From NCBI GenBank assembly GCA_004151065.3, contig NWUY0300014197.1:23549-44026 (forward strand): a stretch of DNA of 20,478 nucleotides. Reading direction: 5' to 3'. A program made the position numbers and the translations under genes. This document shows positions 9,536 through 18,125 of the stretch, one piece after another (position 1 is the first letter of the stretch; the number at the start of each line of letters is the position of its first letter). The notes below the pieces were generated by a model that did not search any database, was not told the DNA's origin, and worked only from the letters and a program-made list of their open reading frames with translations. The stretch comes from Larix sibirica. Its lineage: Eukaryota > Streptophyta > Pinopsida > Pinales > Pinaceae.

Positions 9536-10982
9536 ATGGAGGAGAACAAGCTCAAGGAAAAGGATCTCATGGCTCAACTAGACAAAAGATGTGAACAAGA
9601 GGAAATCCTTTGGAAGCAGAAGTCCAGAGTGACCTGGCTCAAAGAAGGGGAGCACAATACCACCTTCTTCCACCGATCCATAATTCATCACAAAATGCAT
9701 AACAAAATGTCTAAGCTTAAATTGGACAATGGTGACATTCTAGAGGAGCATGAGGATATCAGTCAAGAGATCACTCGCTACTTCCAAAATATACTAACAG
9801 AACCCAACCCAAATCACGCGATGGCCATCAATAGTCTCACCCAGCATATTCCTTCCATCCTCACTGTCGATCACAATGTGTCCCTGATTCAACCGATTAT
9901 GATGCAAGAGGTAGAAACTACAGTAAACCAAATGGTCGAAGGAAAAGCCCTAGGTCCTAATGGCTTACTATCAACTTCTTTCACCAATGTTAAGACATGT
10001 TAAATATCAAAGTGTTGGAGTTGGTCGAATAATATAGACAAAAGCAGTGGGATCTATAGGCCCTCAATGCCACCCTCCTTAGTTTGATTCCCAAGGAGAC
10101 CAGGGCCTCTCACCTTGGTAAGTTCAGACCTATCTCTCTTTACAACGTCATCTATAAAATAATCTACAAAGTGGTCGCCAATCGTTTGAAAACTCTGCTC
10201 CCCCTGCTCATCTCCCCTGAACAGTCAGTTTATGTAGAGGGAAGACAAATCCTGGATAGGATCTTCTTAGCCCATGAAATCATCCACTCCCTGAAAATCA
10301 TCAAGACCCCTAGAATGCTTATAAAACTGGATCTTTCTAAAGCCTTTGACAAGCTAAGTTGGCAATTTATTGACAAAATGCTCAAGGCCTCTGGCTTCAG
10401 CCATTTGTGGACCCGTTGGATCTTATCCCTCACCTCCTCCGCCTTTTTCTCGATCCTGGTCAATGGCTCACCTTCCCCAACCTTCTCCCCCTCTCATGGT
10501 ATCCGTCAAGGGAACCCCCTATCCCCGTTCCTGTTCATCCTCATGGAAGAAGGTCTAGGTCATTTGCTTCAGGAGGCAATCTCCTCCGGCTCCCTTTGTG
10601 GCCTCTCCCCCCATGGAGGCCCCCCCTGGCCTACCATCAATTCGTCGATGATAACATGCTCGCCTTTGTCGATGATAACCTTCTCTTTGGACACCCCTCG
10701 GTTCAGGAAGCACACACCCTAAAAAACATCCTAAAAACTTTCTATGAATCCTTTGGCACCTCCATTAACTTAGACAAATCCCAACTTGTCTTCTACAACA
10801 CTGATACTATCACTCAGCACAACATTTCCCGCATGATGGGGTTCTTGATCTCCACCCTGCATTCCAAGTACCTAGGATCCCCCCTGTTTGATTCTGCTAT
10901 CAAACACTCCTCCTGGAGAGAGCTCCTGGACAAGCTAGAAAAGGATCTCCTCTCGGACCTTTCGATCTCTGAATCTGGCTAG
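9536..10982 (+). pseudogene. LINE-1 ORF2, reverse transcriptase domain
   Basis: The linker before RT is open from 9536 to 10003 and has the typical WLKEGEHNTTFFHRS block (about 9630-9680). RT fingers and palm follow from 10084 in frame 1: FRPISLYNVIYKIIYKVVAN, EQSVYVEGRQILD, then KLDLSKAFDKLSW with the first catalytic Asp (about 10328), and GIRQGNPLSPF (about 10498-10530). A C7 run at 10620-10626 marks the change to frame 3, where the catalytic motif occurs twice: FVDDNMLA (10641-10664) directly followed by FVDDNLLF (10665-10688). After it SINLDKSQLVFYN and KYLGSPLF are recognisable, ending at a stop at 10980-10982 caused by another frameshift. The region shares all RT blocks with plant LINEs but cannot be translated in one piece. 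Confidence 0.9.
10641..10688 (+). repeat. 24-bp tandem duplication of the RT catalytic motif
   Basis: Two adjacent in-frame 24-base units encode FVDDNMLA and FVDDNLLF. They share the 13-base core GTCGATGATAAC plus a flanking base pattern and differ at a handful of positions. Plant LINE RTs have one FADD/FVDD motif followed by a short hydrophobic strand, so the extra eight residues are an insertion at the active site. It may have arisen before or after the element died. Confidence 0.8.
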
Positions 10983-11445
10983 TAGACTTATCCTCTTAAA
11001 ATATGTCCTCTAATCCATGCCCCTCTACCTTTTTTCCATCCTTGCTGCTCCTAAGTGGGTCCTGAAATCTATACTAAATCTTCAACGGTCCTTCCTCTAG
11101 GGAAAGGACAAAAGCATAAATCGATGGGCTCTCATCAACTGGAAGACGATATGCCTAACGCAACGAGAAGGAGGCCTAGGATTAAGGGATCCAGAATTAA
11201 ATAATAAAGCCCTCTCAGTGAAAATATGGTGGAGATGGGTTTCGCGAAATGACTCCCCCTGGAATCGCTTCTAGAATAAAAAATATGCATAGAACTGGGA
11301 CCCCTCTCAATTGATATGCTTCGACCAAGACCCAACGGGTTCCGTGATCTAGAAATCCTCCAATAGCCAAAGATATCTAATTCAATAGCATAACTTCTGG
11401 GAAATCCAGGAGGGTTCACATGTGTTTTTTTGGCAAAACTCCTGA
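10978..11445 (+). pseudogene. LINE-1 ORF2, thumb/connection region
   Basis: After a frameshift back to frame 1 near 10975 the reading continues ASRLILLKYVL, PLYLFSILAAPKWVLKSILN, a stop where FLWGK would be expected (TAG near 11098), then GGLGLRDPELNNKALSVKIW and WRWVSRNDSPW. This is the conserved segment that follows RT in plant LINEs and precedes the zinc-binding zf-RVT/RNase H region. Further TAG codons occur near 11272, 11290, 11350 and 11385. Similarity fades after HVFFWQNS at about 11440. Confidence 0.8.
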
Positions 11446-11515
11446 TTGTTGGTTGTGGAACCTGATCTCCAGATTCAGAGATATTATTATTCAGCCGTGT
11501 TTGTACCCCAGCTTT
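11446..11515. other. Junction between the two LINEs
   Basis: About 70 bases that I cannot assign to either LINE. They separate the 3'-truncated LINE-1 (plus) from the 3'-truncated LINE-2 (minus). The ambiguous base at 11524 lies just inside LINE-2 at this boundary. Confidence 0.5.
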
Positions 11516-12130
11516 ATATGATANTATGCACAGTAGAGGTCACTTTCACCCCATTCAATTTATTTTCAGCTTTAGCTATCCCATTAAGCCTATTAAGGCC
11601 CTCCACAACCAAGAGGAACATTAACGGAGAGAGAGGACATCCTTGTCGGAGTCCTCTGGAGATTTTGAAGAAGATTGTAGGACTACTATTGATGAGAATG
11701 GAAAAATTTGCGAAAGAGACGCAAGCCATAATCCAGTCAGTCACAAGGAGAGGCAACCCAATTTGGATAAGAACAAGTCTAAGAAAACCCCAGTCAAATA
11801 TATCATAAGATTTAATGAGATCCATCTTGAGAATCAAAGCTTTCAAATATTTGATCTTGATAGATTGTAAACACTCTTGGGTGACCCCTATAACATCTAG
11901 GATTTGTCTTTTGTTAAGAAAACCAAACTGTTCCTTGGACAAACATTCTGCTAAATTTGGCTTAATTCGGTTAGCTATCACCTTAAAAATAATTTTGTAA
12001 ACCAAATTACAGAGGGAAATCATTCAGTACTCATCAAAATATTCAGGCTTGGAGGTTCTTGGAATGAGAGTTAGAAAAGTACCATTAAAGGAGCTAGATA
12101 CCACACCCTTAACCCTCGATTCTTCCACCA
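11516..12130 (-). pseudogene. LINE-2 ORF2, reverse transcriptase N-terminal and palm part
   Basis: On the minus strand the frame enters from the insertion at 12130 with MVEESRVKGVVSSSFNGTF and LTLIPRTSKPEYFDEY, then a TGA (about 12024) where relatives have Arg of the RPISLCN block. The frame continues ISLCNLVYKIIFKVIANRIK, LSKEQFGFLNKRQILD, ALILKMDLIKSYDIFDW with the first catalytic Asp, and SRGLRQGCPLSPLMFLLV (11657-11627 and onward). It breaks off around GVKVTSTVH, a few residues before the expected FVDD. The second and third catalytic Asp are therefore absent. The plus-strand open frame at 11446-11808 is its antisense shadow. Confidence 0.9.
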
Positions 12131-12245
12131 TGTTTTGTTCACCAAGAACACATGCAATTAAGCAGAGAATAAAATATACATAGAGATATCAACATAGAAT
12201 GTGGGAAAAGACATCTAATATGATTGTACTCATGTAGTTGATAGG

Positions 12246-12253
12246 TATTTATA
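12246..12253 (-). promoter_or_regulatory. TATA box of the inserted LTR
   Basis: The minus strand reads TATAAATA, about 115 bases upstream of the CA end of the insertion. The spacing fits an LTR with a short R-U5. Confidence 0.5.
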
Positions 12254-12819
12254 CATAGCAGATATGGTTGCAGTGGTTAAACCCACTCCAATTGCTCCCC
12301 CTTCATTTGGTATAACATACAATAATCCAATTTATTAATGTGATGACAATTAAGGTCCCAAAGGGTCCCTCAATTATCTGCCCCACCCCAAAACTCTTCT
12401 TCATCCCAAAGAGAACAAGTACGCAAAAACAATCGTGACTAGTGACTCTTTAGCTCCCATCTTCAATATGGTAACGGTTGGTCGAAGCCTCACCCTTTAA
12501 TTATCTAGTTGGACTCATTTTCAATGGCTCAGAATTGAGGTATTTTGGCTTTTATTTCTTTACCATTTCTCTTCCTTCCACTTTTGAAGTCACAACTCAA
12601 GAATTGCTCTACAATTTTGCACCAGGGGGGTAAAAAGGTTTAGGTTTTCTTTGCATTGTTGTCTTGAAATATTTTTCTGTGCGGTGTAAGATGTCTTCTG
12701 CTTGAATGCCTTCAATGTCTTCTGCTACTGTGATGATTTAAGATGCCTGCAAGTTTGTTAAGTTGCCTGCTCATGTGCGCAATCTTAGTTGTGGCCGATT
12801 ACTTTGGACTCAAATGACT

Positions 12820-13195
12820 AGACTCGACTTGACTTACAAAGTCAACTAGTGATTGACTTGTAATACAAATCTAGAGGGGATCACCTGCCTTCAAGAGAAT
12901 CACGTTTAATCCCCCCTTGACTTCAAATTTTTTAAAAAGAGTCATTTATAGAGCCAATGACTCAATCAAGGCAAAGACACATTCTATTTGACTAGAAACT
13001 AACTCGACTATAATGAGAAGTCGATACTAATTTGAAAATTCGACCAAAATGACCTCAACCACATATTTGAACATCGACCAATTTTTAAGGACTAGACAAC
13101 TCGACCAAAATTACAGTGGCCATCGACCACATCGACCAAAGAAATAACACCAACCACAACATATAGTGGCCCTATCCACCAAAATGTATCGACCT
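12820..13195. repeat. Cluster of TCGACC/TCGAC motifs
   Basis: TCGAC occurs about eight times in some 370 bases, five of them as TCGACCA, two of these followed by AAAAT (13042 and 13100 regions) and two in CATCGACCACATCGACCA (about 13121-13138). The rest of the segment is AT-rich. This looks like a degenerate short-motif array inside the LTR-like insertion. Confidence 0.6.
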
Positions 13196-13345
13196 TTAAA
13201 AATACATTTCAAATGACATGAAGAAAGAGAACCATCAACCCAATTAATAAAGCATGCAACTTTATGAGTGATCTTTTTGAATATATCAATCACAACTTTT
13301 TAAATAAACTTACCACCCATATTGCAATATAAAGAAAATAGATAC

Positions 13346-14719
13346 AATCTAAGATTCGAGCTAAGATACAACTTCAACCTCTGCCAAGGAGACTTGACAA
13401 CCCATCTGCACACCTCAGTGAAAAAACGAGGATAATGTTGAACCACCTTAAGATGGGCCAAAATATCTGTATTTTTAGGATCCCTGAAAATAGAGGAGAA
13501 ATGGGCCACCGGCTTACCACTTCCCTTTCCAGGTCCCTTTGTCTAGAGATCAATCTACCCTCATTGTCCTTAATATCCCAAATAGAGTTCCAGATCCTCC
13601 TCTGATTGGTGTAAGTATGATTTTTTTTTGTATTATTATGCCCAAGATTGATCCAAGTGGCCCAACTTTTTATCCCCCGAAATTCCTCTTTGATCCTAAG
13701 GACAACAATTTTTTTGGACTCTAAGTCAGCTAACCGAGCCTTGACATCTTTTCAAAAAATGCCAAAAGGATTTTAGGCAAAGAGCGAGCTAATATCCTCT
13801 TCACATAAAAGAATATCTTGAGTAAGTTCCAGTTTCCTATCCTTCTACCAAAGAGCCACCTTATTTTTAAGGGATTTCAGTTGGGAAACTAGATAATCCA
13901 TAGTTGATAACTCAAAATTAGTAGGATACGAGGACCAAAAATACCTGACCAAATAAAGGAAGCCGGGCTCCTGTAACCAAGCATCATTAAATTTAAAGGG
14001 ATACAATTGTTTCTTAGAGTCCAAATCCACCTGGAGGAAGATAGGGGAGTGATTCAAAATCCCCGAATTGAAAATTCAAGACTTGTATCTCCATATCACT
14101 ACAGTAAGAGAATTATATAGAAAAAATCTATCCAATCTTTTGGCAAGACTAGAAAATCCAGAATGTCCATTATGCCAAGTGAGCCCCAAAGGGAAAGGGA
14201 GAATATCAATGAGATTGGACCTTATAAAAATCCCATTGAATAATTCCAAATAGGATCCATCCGTGGGTAGTCTCCCAAAAATTCACTAACAGAGAAGGTG
14301 AAGTTTAAATCTCCACCAAATATTAAAAAGTCTTCCTAGAGGATCCCACAGTCCTCCACACGTCTCCAAAAAGCTTTCCTATTTACATAGGGAGAGTAAC
14401 AATTTACAACCTTAACAGGCTTGTCCATCCCTCTGATCTTTCGATCCCAAATGATTCATGCAGCGGATGAAAAATCCTTAAACTTAGCAATAGATAGGTT
14501 CCAAATAGCTAATAATATACCTGAAAGACCCAAAGAGTCTATAACACAACATTCCTAGCTCGAGAATAAATTTAAGAAATATTCACAAGCCTTCTTCCCT
14601 TCACACATGGTTTCTTGAATGAGGACAATATCAATCTTGGTAGAAGAAAAAAGTCTTTTGAGGGAATTGAATTTGGTCCACCTCCCTAGACCCATGATAT
14701 TGAAAGAGGTCAGGATCAT
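13346..14719 (-). pseudogene. LINE-2 ORF2, endonuclease domain and pre-RT linker
   Basis: The start codon (14719-14717) overlaps the ORF1 stop by one base (TAATG). The frame reads MILTSFNIMGLGRWTKF, then DIVLIQETMCEGKK with the catalytic Gln-Glu-Thr intact, a TAG near 14558, a Trp-region ILLAIWN, and GGDLNFTFSVSEF (about 14310) with the Asp-x-Asn motif. Past several frame changes, NHSPIFLQVDLDSKK (about 14050) marks the C-terminal His region of the nuclease. The linker follows: LYPFKFNDAWLQEPGFL, then KSLPK-like and LKVVQHYPRFFTE (about 13450-13420), ending at LAEVEVV near 13360, where the insertion starts. Stops and frameshifts abound after 14300. Confidence 0.85.
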
Positions 14720-14724
14720 TATTC
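14717..14724 (-). promoter_or_regulatory. ORF1 stop / ORF2 start overlap (TAATG)
   Basis: On the minus strand the TAA of ORF1 (14721-14719) and the ATG of ORF2 (14719-14717) share one base. Such tight overlap would permit ORF2 translation by reinitiation after ORF1 termination. It also shows that the ORF boundary has survived decay. Confidence 0.75.
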
Positions 14725-16947
14725 ACCACTAGTATAGGGATGATTTTCTCTAAGATCCCCAACAACATCACTAGGAAGGATTTGTGCAGTCGAGAGAGAA
14801 GGATTTTCCAACCTGGCTGAAAGAGGGATGTAGCCATTGTCCATTAGCCCCGAAACCATGGACTGTAAACCCCTTCTTTTTCCAAGGACTTCATTTTCTT
14901 TTTTCAATGGATGGTTACGTTTTCACACTTGATGGAGGAAAATGAATGACATCCTCTTGAGAAGGTCGGTCTAAAAAAATAGAGAGTGGAGTATGGTTTG
15001 AACCTGATAAGGGAGAAGGGCCAAGGGTCTTTAAAACTCTCCGATTGGGATCTGAATCCTCACATGAGGAGACCAAATCAAGAGAAGAATCACCCTTGGC
15101 CTGATAGCGAGGGGAAGAGTTCCCTGGAGTCAAAATCTCTTGTGTTGGTGAATAGTCCTCACCCACTTGATGACTTAGAAGGGTAGCAAGGTGGTCCCCC
15201 CAGAAGAAAATTGGAGCCTAAAGAAGGAAGGGGAATGGAACCAATGACAACCCTGGAATACATAACATGGGGATCCATCGAAGGGTCAAGAACCAACAAG
15301 TTATCCTAAATATTACCTGTAACAGATGGAAGCATAGCACCCCCCAGAAGACTCGACGGTTCCAACCCAAGAAGAAACCTATCCAAATCAAAGGAGGGGC
15401 CCAAGGAGAGAGGTGGATCAACAAAATCAGGGGACGAGACCAGGATACCATCCAAAAGGATACAAGAAACATCTGCATCATCACCCGACTCTTTAACACT
15501 CGGGGATTTTAAATTAGCAGTCGTAAGTGTGCGAAAGAAATCAGGGAAAAGTGTTTTTAACTTACCTAGAAAAAAATTGCCTTCCATTGAAGCAGCTGGA
15601 GCCGACAAGTCTTTCAAAGAATTCACATGGCCCAAAAGTGGCACCTATAAATCCCCTTCCAAACAATCCTCATAAGAAGACGAATCTGTGACCAAAACAC
15701 CACATATGCTTGGGAAAGTATCCTTCAAATGACCTATGTTGCAACAGGAAAAAAAATGAAATGGTACCTTTAGATAATCCAGATGTTGCTGAAACTGGAA
15801 GTCTCCCCATTTAATGAGAAATTCCATTGACAAAACCTCCAAAATGTCCAGTTCGATAAGAATGGATGTAATGTTCTTATCAAAAACATAAATCATAGAG
15901 TCCTCCATAAAAATAAAACGACCCACAGTGTTGGCAACAGTTTCCAAAATAGGTCTTGTCCATAACTGTAAAGGAAATCCTAGCATTAATAACCAGAGAT
16001 GTCATTTATGAACTTTCTCCTTCATAGGGTTGAAGGTTGTATGCCAGTGGTCCAATACCAGAGATCCACCACCAATCACCCAACCTTTGCTAAGAATGTG
16101 CTCCAAATTCTCCTTCGCATGAAAATGAAAATAAAACCAGCCATTTACGAGTGAGTAGAACTTAGGGAGATAACCAATCAATGGTTTCCAATGGCCATTA
16201 ATCCATTAGGTAAACTCTTCTTTGGATGAAGAAACATATCCTAAACAACCAATAAGGGTGCGTTTGAACATACTTTCAGTCCTGGAAAGCTTGATATCCC
16301 TCCCAACAACCATATGAATCATGTTTGACTATGCTTTGAGGGTTTTACAACCATGACAGGATTTTACATGGGAACCAGACACATGATTCTTTGAATTGAA
16401 AAGTATTTTAGAGGCATCCAAACCAGAATCACGGGGACCACACTTACAATCATTCTTCTAAGGAGTTGGAGGAAACATATTCGGGGACCGACCAACAATG
16501 GGAAGAATTGGAGAGCCTCCACTTGATAAACCGTCTGTAGAAACCTGTTGGGGGAGGGCGGAAGACAAATCCAAAAGATGACCCCTATCACCCATCGCCC
16601 GAGGATAATTCATGTGACGAGCAGTACCATTGACACCATCAATACATACCCCATCTTTCTCCCAAGGAGAATGAACTTCCCCAAAACGGGGACCGTCAAC
16701 TGAAAATGAATGGAGTCGTGACTCTCTACTAGATCAACTCGGCATCCGCCTACCCCAACCGTGGCAACAAAATTCTTAATATGTCTAGAAAATAGAGCAT
16801 GAGGGTTCCACCCCCCTCCTCCGAATAATCCACAAGTTCCTCCTCCATCTCATCGAATAGGACAAACATCATATAAAAAAGAACTGTCACCACAAGAGTC
16901 TGTCTAGGAAAACCACTGAAAAATTGCCATGTGATCACCAAAAACAT
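14719..16947 (-). pseudogene. LINE-2 ORF1: DUF4283-like protein with ruined zinc knuckle
   Basis: Starting at about 16947 (MFLVITWQFFSGFPRQTLVV) the N-terminal part is acidic and low in complexity. The DUF4283-like core begins near 16315 (MVVGRDIKLSRTESMFKRTL, IGCLGYVSSSKEEF) and runs through WKPLIGYLPKFYSLVNGWFY, GSLVLDHWHTTFNPMKE, a TGA near 15998 and HLWLLMLGFPLQLW to DILEVLSMEFLIKWGDFQF and LDYLKVPFHFFSCCNIGHLK (about 15790-15725). The knuckle expected as CX2CX4HX4C keeps the second Cys and the His, but the first and last Cys are Phe (TTT, TTC). A Ser/Pro-rich, probably disordered tail of about 300 residues follows (15644-14722), with stops near 15645 and 15306, ending VVGDLRENHPYTSGE. 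It belongs to a family distinct from LINE-1 ORF1 (IWPTEQALRGWI type). Confidence 0.87.
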
Positions 16948-17030
16948 AGAAACCCTAACTCCATGAACCTTTAAAACCTAACACCATCCATGCAGAAACT
17001 CAACCCTAATTCTTCCCCTTCTAAAAAATG

Positions 17031-17195
17031 GATGCTTAGCGATAAAATGGCATCAAATGCACTTTATTAAAATACATGCATTGCCAATGGACATAGATGT
17101 TGAGATACATATAGAATGTATCTCAACATCTATGTCCATTGGAAATGCATATATTTTAATAAGGTGTATTTTATGCCATTTTATCCCTAAGCATC
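17031..17195. repeat. Long near-perfect inverted repeat (foldback/MITE-like hairpin)
   Basis: The left arm 17031-17110 and right arm 17116-17195 are reverse complements over 80 bases with six mismatches (92.5 percent) and a five-base loop (ATAGA). The arms start GATGCTTAG. A transcript would form an almost continuous 80-bp duplex. It abuts the 5' end of LINE-2. I see no clear target-site duplication in the flanks. A foldback MITE is the simplest reading; a source of small RNAs is possible. The mismatches are mostly transitions, as expected for decay of an originally perfect palindrome. Confidence 0.92.
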
Positions 17196-17569
17196 GTGGG
17201 CTAGACTACACCACTAGAAGACCAATTTTTTGAAATGCCCTTGTGTCAATATCACACTAATGTTATACCCCAGTGTTATAGATTTGTATAAAGGAACAAA
17301 AGAACTTCCCAAAAGCGTACACCCTTTGAGCCAAAGAAACTCTGCGAACTCTCTACAAACACCTTCATAAAACTATATGCAAAAACATTTACTTCTAATT
17401 CTAAAGGTTTTAACATGATATTTTTATAAAATTTTGGTCCATACTTTTAACCCTAAAAACCCCTTCTAGAAAATCTTATTTCCTAACAGTCACTTATTAT
17501 TAATAAGACAAAAACAAATCTACTAAAGGAATTAATTTTGGTGTGTGCATTTCTCAATGTGTTTAGAGT
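17196..17569. other. Anonymous spacer
   Basis: AT-rich DNA without recognisable gene, repeat or element end. The last 40 bases begin the direct repeat that precedes the first RNase H remnant. Confidence 0.4.
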
Positions 17570-18125
17570 ATACCCCTTCAAGGTTGGATAAATCTCAACT
17601 TCAATGGCACCTACAGATGTAACTCTAGTCTAGTTGGGGTATGTGGATTCATAGGGAAAAAATTAGGGATGAAATTATCCCATGGGATAATTTTTTATGT
17701 TTTTTTTCCAAAAAAAGATTCGCCAATTTGCATTTTTTATGAAATGATTAGCCCAAATTCCATAGGATAATTTTTTTAGTCTAAACTTGGCCAAAATTGC
17801 ATAGAAACTCTATAAAACCCTTAGACATTCAATTTTTTTTTAAATATCGCGGAACATTTTATGGTTGGAAATTTAAGAATTAGTAAGATTCGCCAAGGTT
17901 TCTACACTTTAAGAAATCATGGATCCTTGAAATTTTTCCTAAATTGTGGAGTGATTAGATATTATTAAGGAATTAATTTTGTAATTGCATATAACTTCCT
18001 TGGAAATAAGCCAAATAACCAAGCAAGGATGAATGCCCTAGTAATTGGGAATATTTAATCCCCATAGAAAGGATTTAAGAATATTATTTATGAAGGTGAC
18101 TCCAAATTGGCAGTAATTTTGGTAT
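17570..18125 (+). pseudogene. RNase H (type I, LINE-associated) remnant
   Basis: In one plus-strand frame, PLQGWINLNFNGTYRCNSSL and GVCGFIGKKLGMKLSHGI (17573-17690) match the first strands of plant retroelement RNase H, where the motif is normally NFDGA-x-GNPG; the catalytic Asp codon is AAT (17603-17605). After about 320 bases the same frame resumes with PNNQARMNALVIGN (18011-18052), the NNQAE-x-EAL helix with its Glu replaced by Arg, and then FKNIIYEGDSKLAVILV (about 18074-18118), the EGDS motif with its Asp intact (18098-18100). The order is correct, but the first gap is some 200 bases longer than usual, implying an internal insertion. Stops (TAA and TAG) lie at 18056-18058 and 18065-18067. 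RNase H degrades the RNA strand during retrotransposition; the parent element is not identified. Confidence 0.7.

Larger units (their letters stand above)
6895..11445 (+). mobile_element. LINE-1: decayed plant LINE, 3'-truncated
   Basis: A non-LTR retrotransposon with the classical two-ORF layout: 5' UTR (about 6895-7012, containing CTAGGGTTTC), ORF1 with a DUF4283-like domain and CCHC knuckle (7013-8474), and ORF2 with AP-type endonuclease (from 8566), reverse transcriptase (9536-10982) and the thumb/connection region (to about 11445). RNase H, the 3' UTR and a poly(A) tail are absent, and the element stops where the oppositely oriented LINE-2 begins. Every domain carries stops and frameshifts, so it cannot now encode a working protein. 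The order and spacing of domains are intact, which implies an originally full-length insertion that decayed in place and then lost its 3' end. Confidence 0.9.
12131..13345 (-). mobile_element. LTR-like insertion splitting LINE-2 (solo or 3' LTR)
   Basis: LINE-2 coding similarity stops at 13345-13360 on one side (after LAEVEVV) and resumes exactly at 12130 on the other (MVEESR). Read on the minus strand, the inserted sequence ends GGTGAACAAAACA, a CA terminus matching a TG at 12131 on the plus strand. A TATA-like TATAAATA lies about 115 bases before that end (plus 12246-12253), as in plant LTR promoters. No PBS lies beyond the CA end, so this is the 3' edge of the insertion. No gag or pol is readable inside, suggesting a solo LTR of about 1.2 kb or a truncated element. 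About 30 LINE codons (including the PGPDG block) are missing at the site. I could not find a convincing target-site duplication, so the right-hand boundary is approximate. Confidence 0.6.
11516..17030 (-). mobile_element. LINE-2: second decayed plant LINE, minus strand, with an insertion
   Basis: A different LINE family from LINE-1, read right to left: a short 5' UTR with TTAGGGTTT-like strings (about 17030-16950), ORF1 (16947-14719), ORF2 endonuclease and linker (14719 to about 13345), a foreign insertion (about 13345-12131), then RT from 12130 to about 11516. It stops just before the FVDD catalytic motif, so the rest of RT, RNase H, and the 3' end are missing. The ORF1-ORF2 arrangement and motifs are typical of plant LINEs. 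It carries fewer disruptions per kb than LINE-1 in ORF1, but it is dead. Confidence 0.88.

Noticed and set aside
10407-10640. Upstream half of the 191-codon frame as an independent protein
   Set aside because: Up to about 10620 the genuine RT reading is in frame 1; this frame becomes the real one only after the C7 run, shortly before FVDD.
11135-11419. 94-codon minus-strand ORF
   Set aside because: It is antisense to the LINE-1 thumb/connection region, which reads clearly on the plus strand.
11446-11808. 120-codon plus-strand ORF
   Set aside because: It is antisense to LINE-2 reverse transcriptase, whose RT motifs are unmistakable on the minus strand.
12126-13317. CCACC target-site duplication (12125-12129 and 13313-13317)
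   Set aside because: Accepting it would place the element ends at AT...TA instead of TG...CA and leave unexplained non-LINE sequence beyond 13317.
15267-15512. Plus-strand ORF of 81 codons
   Set aside because: It is a shadow of the Ser/Pro-rich tail of LINE-2 ORF1.
17031-17195. Classical microRNA precursor
   Set aside because: The stem is almost uniformly paired with a 5-base loop and no bulged miRNA/miRNA* pattern; a foldback element is more likely without small-RNA data.
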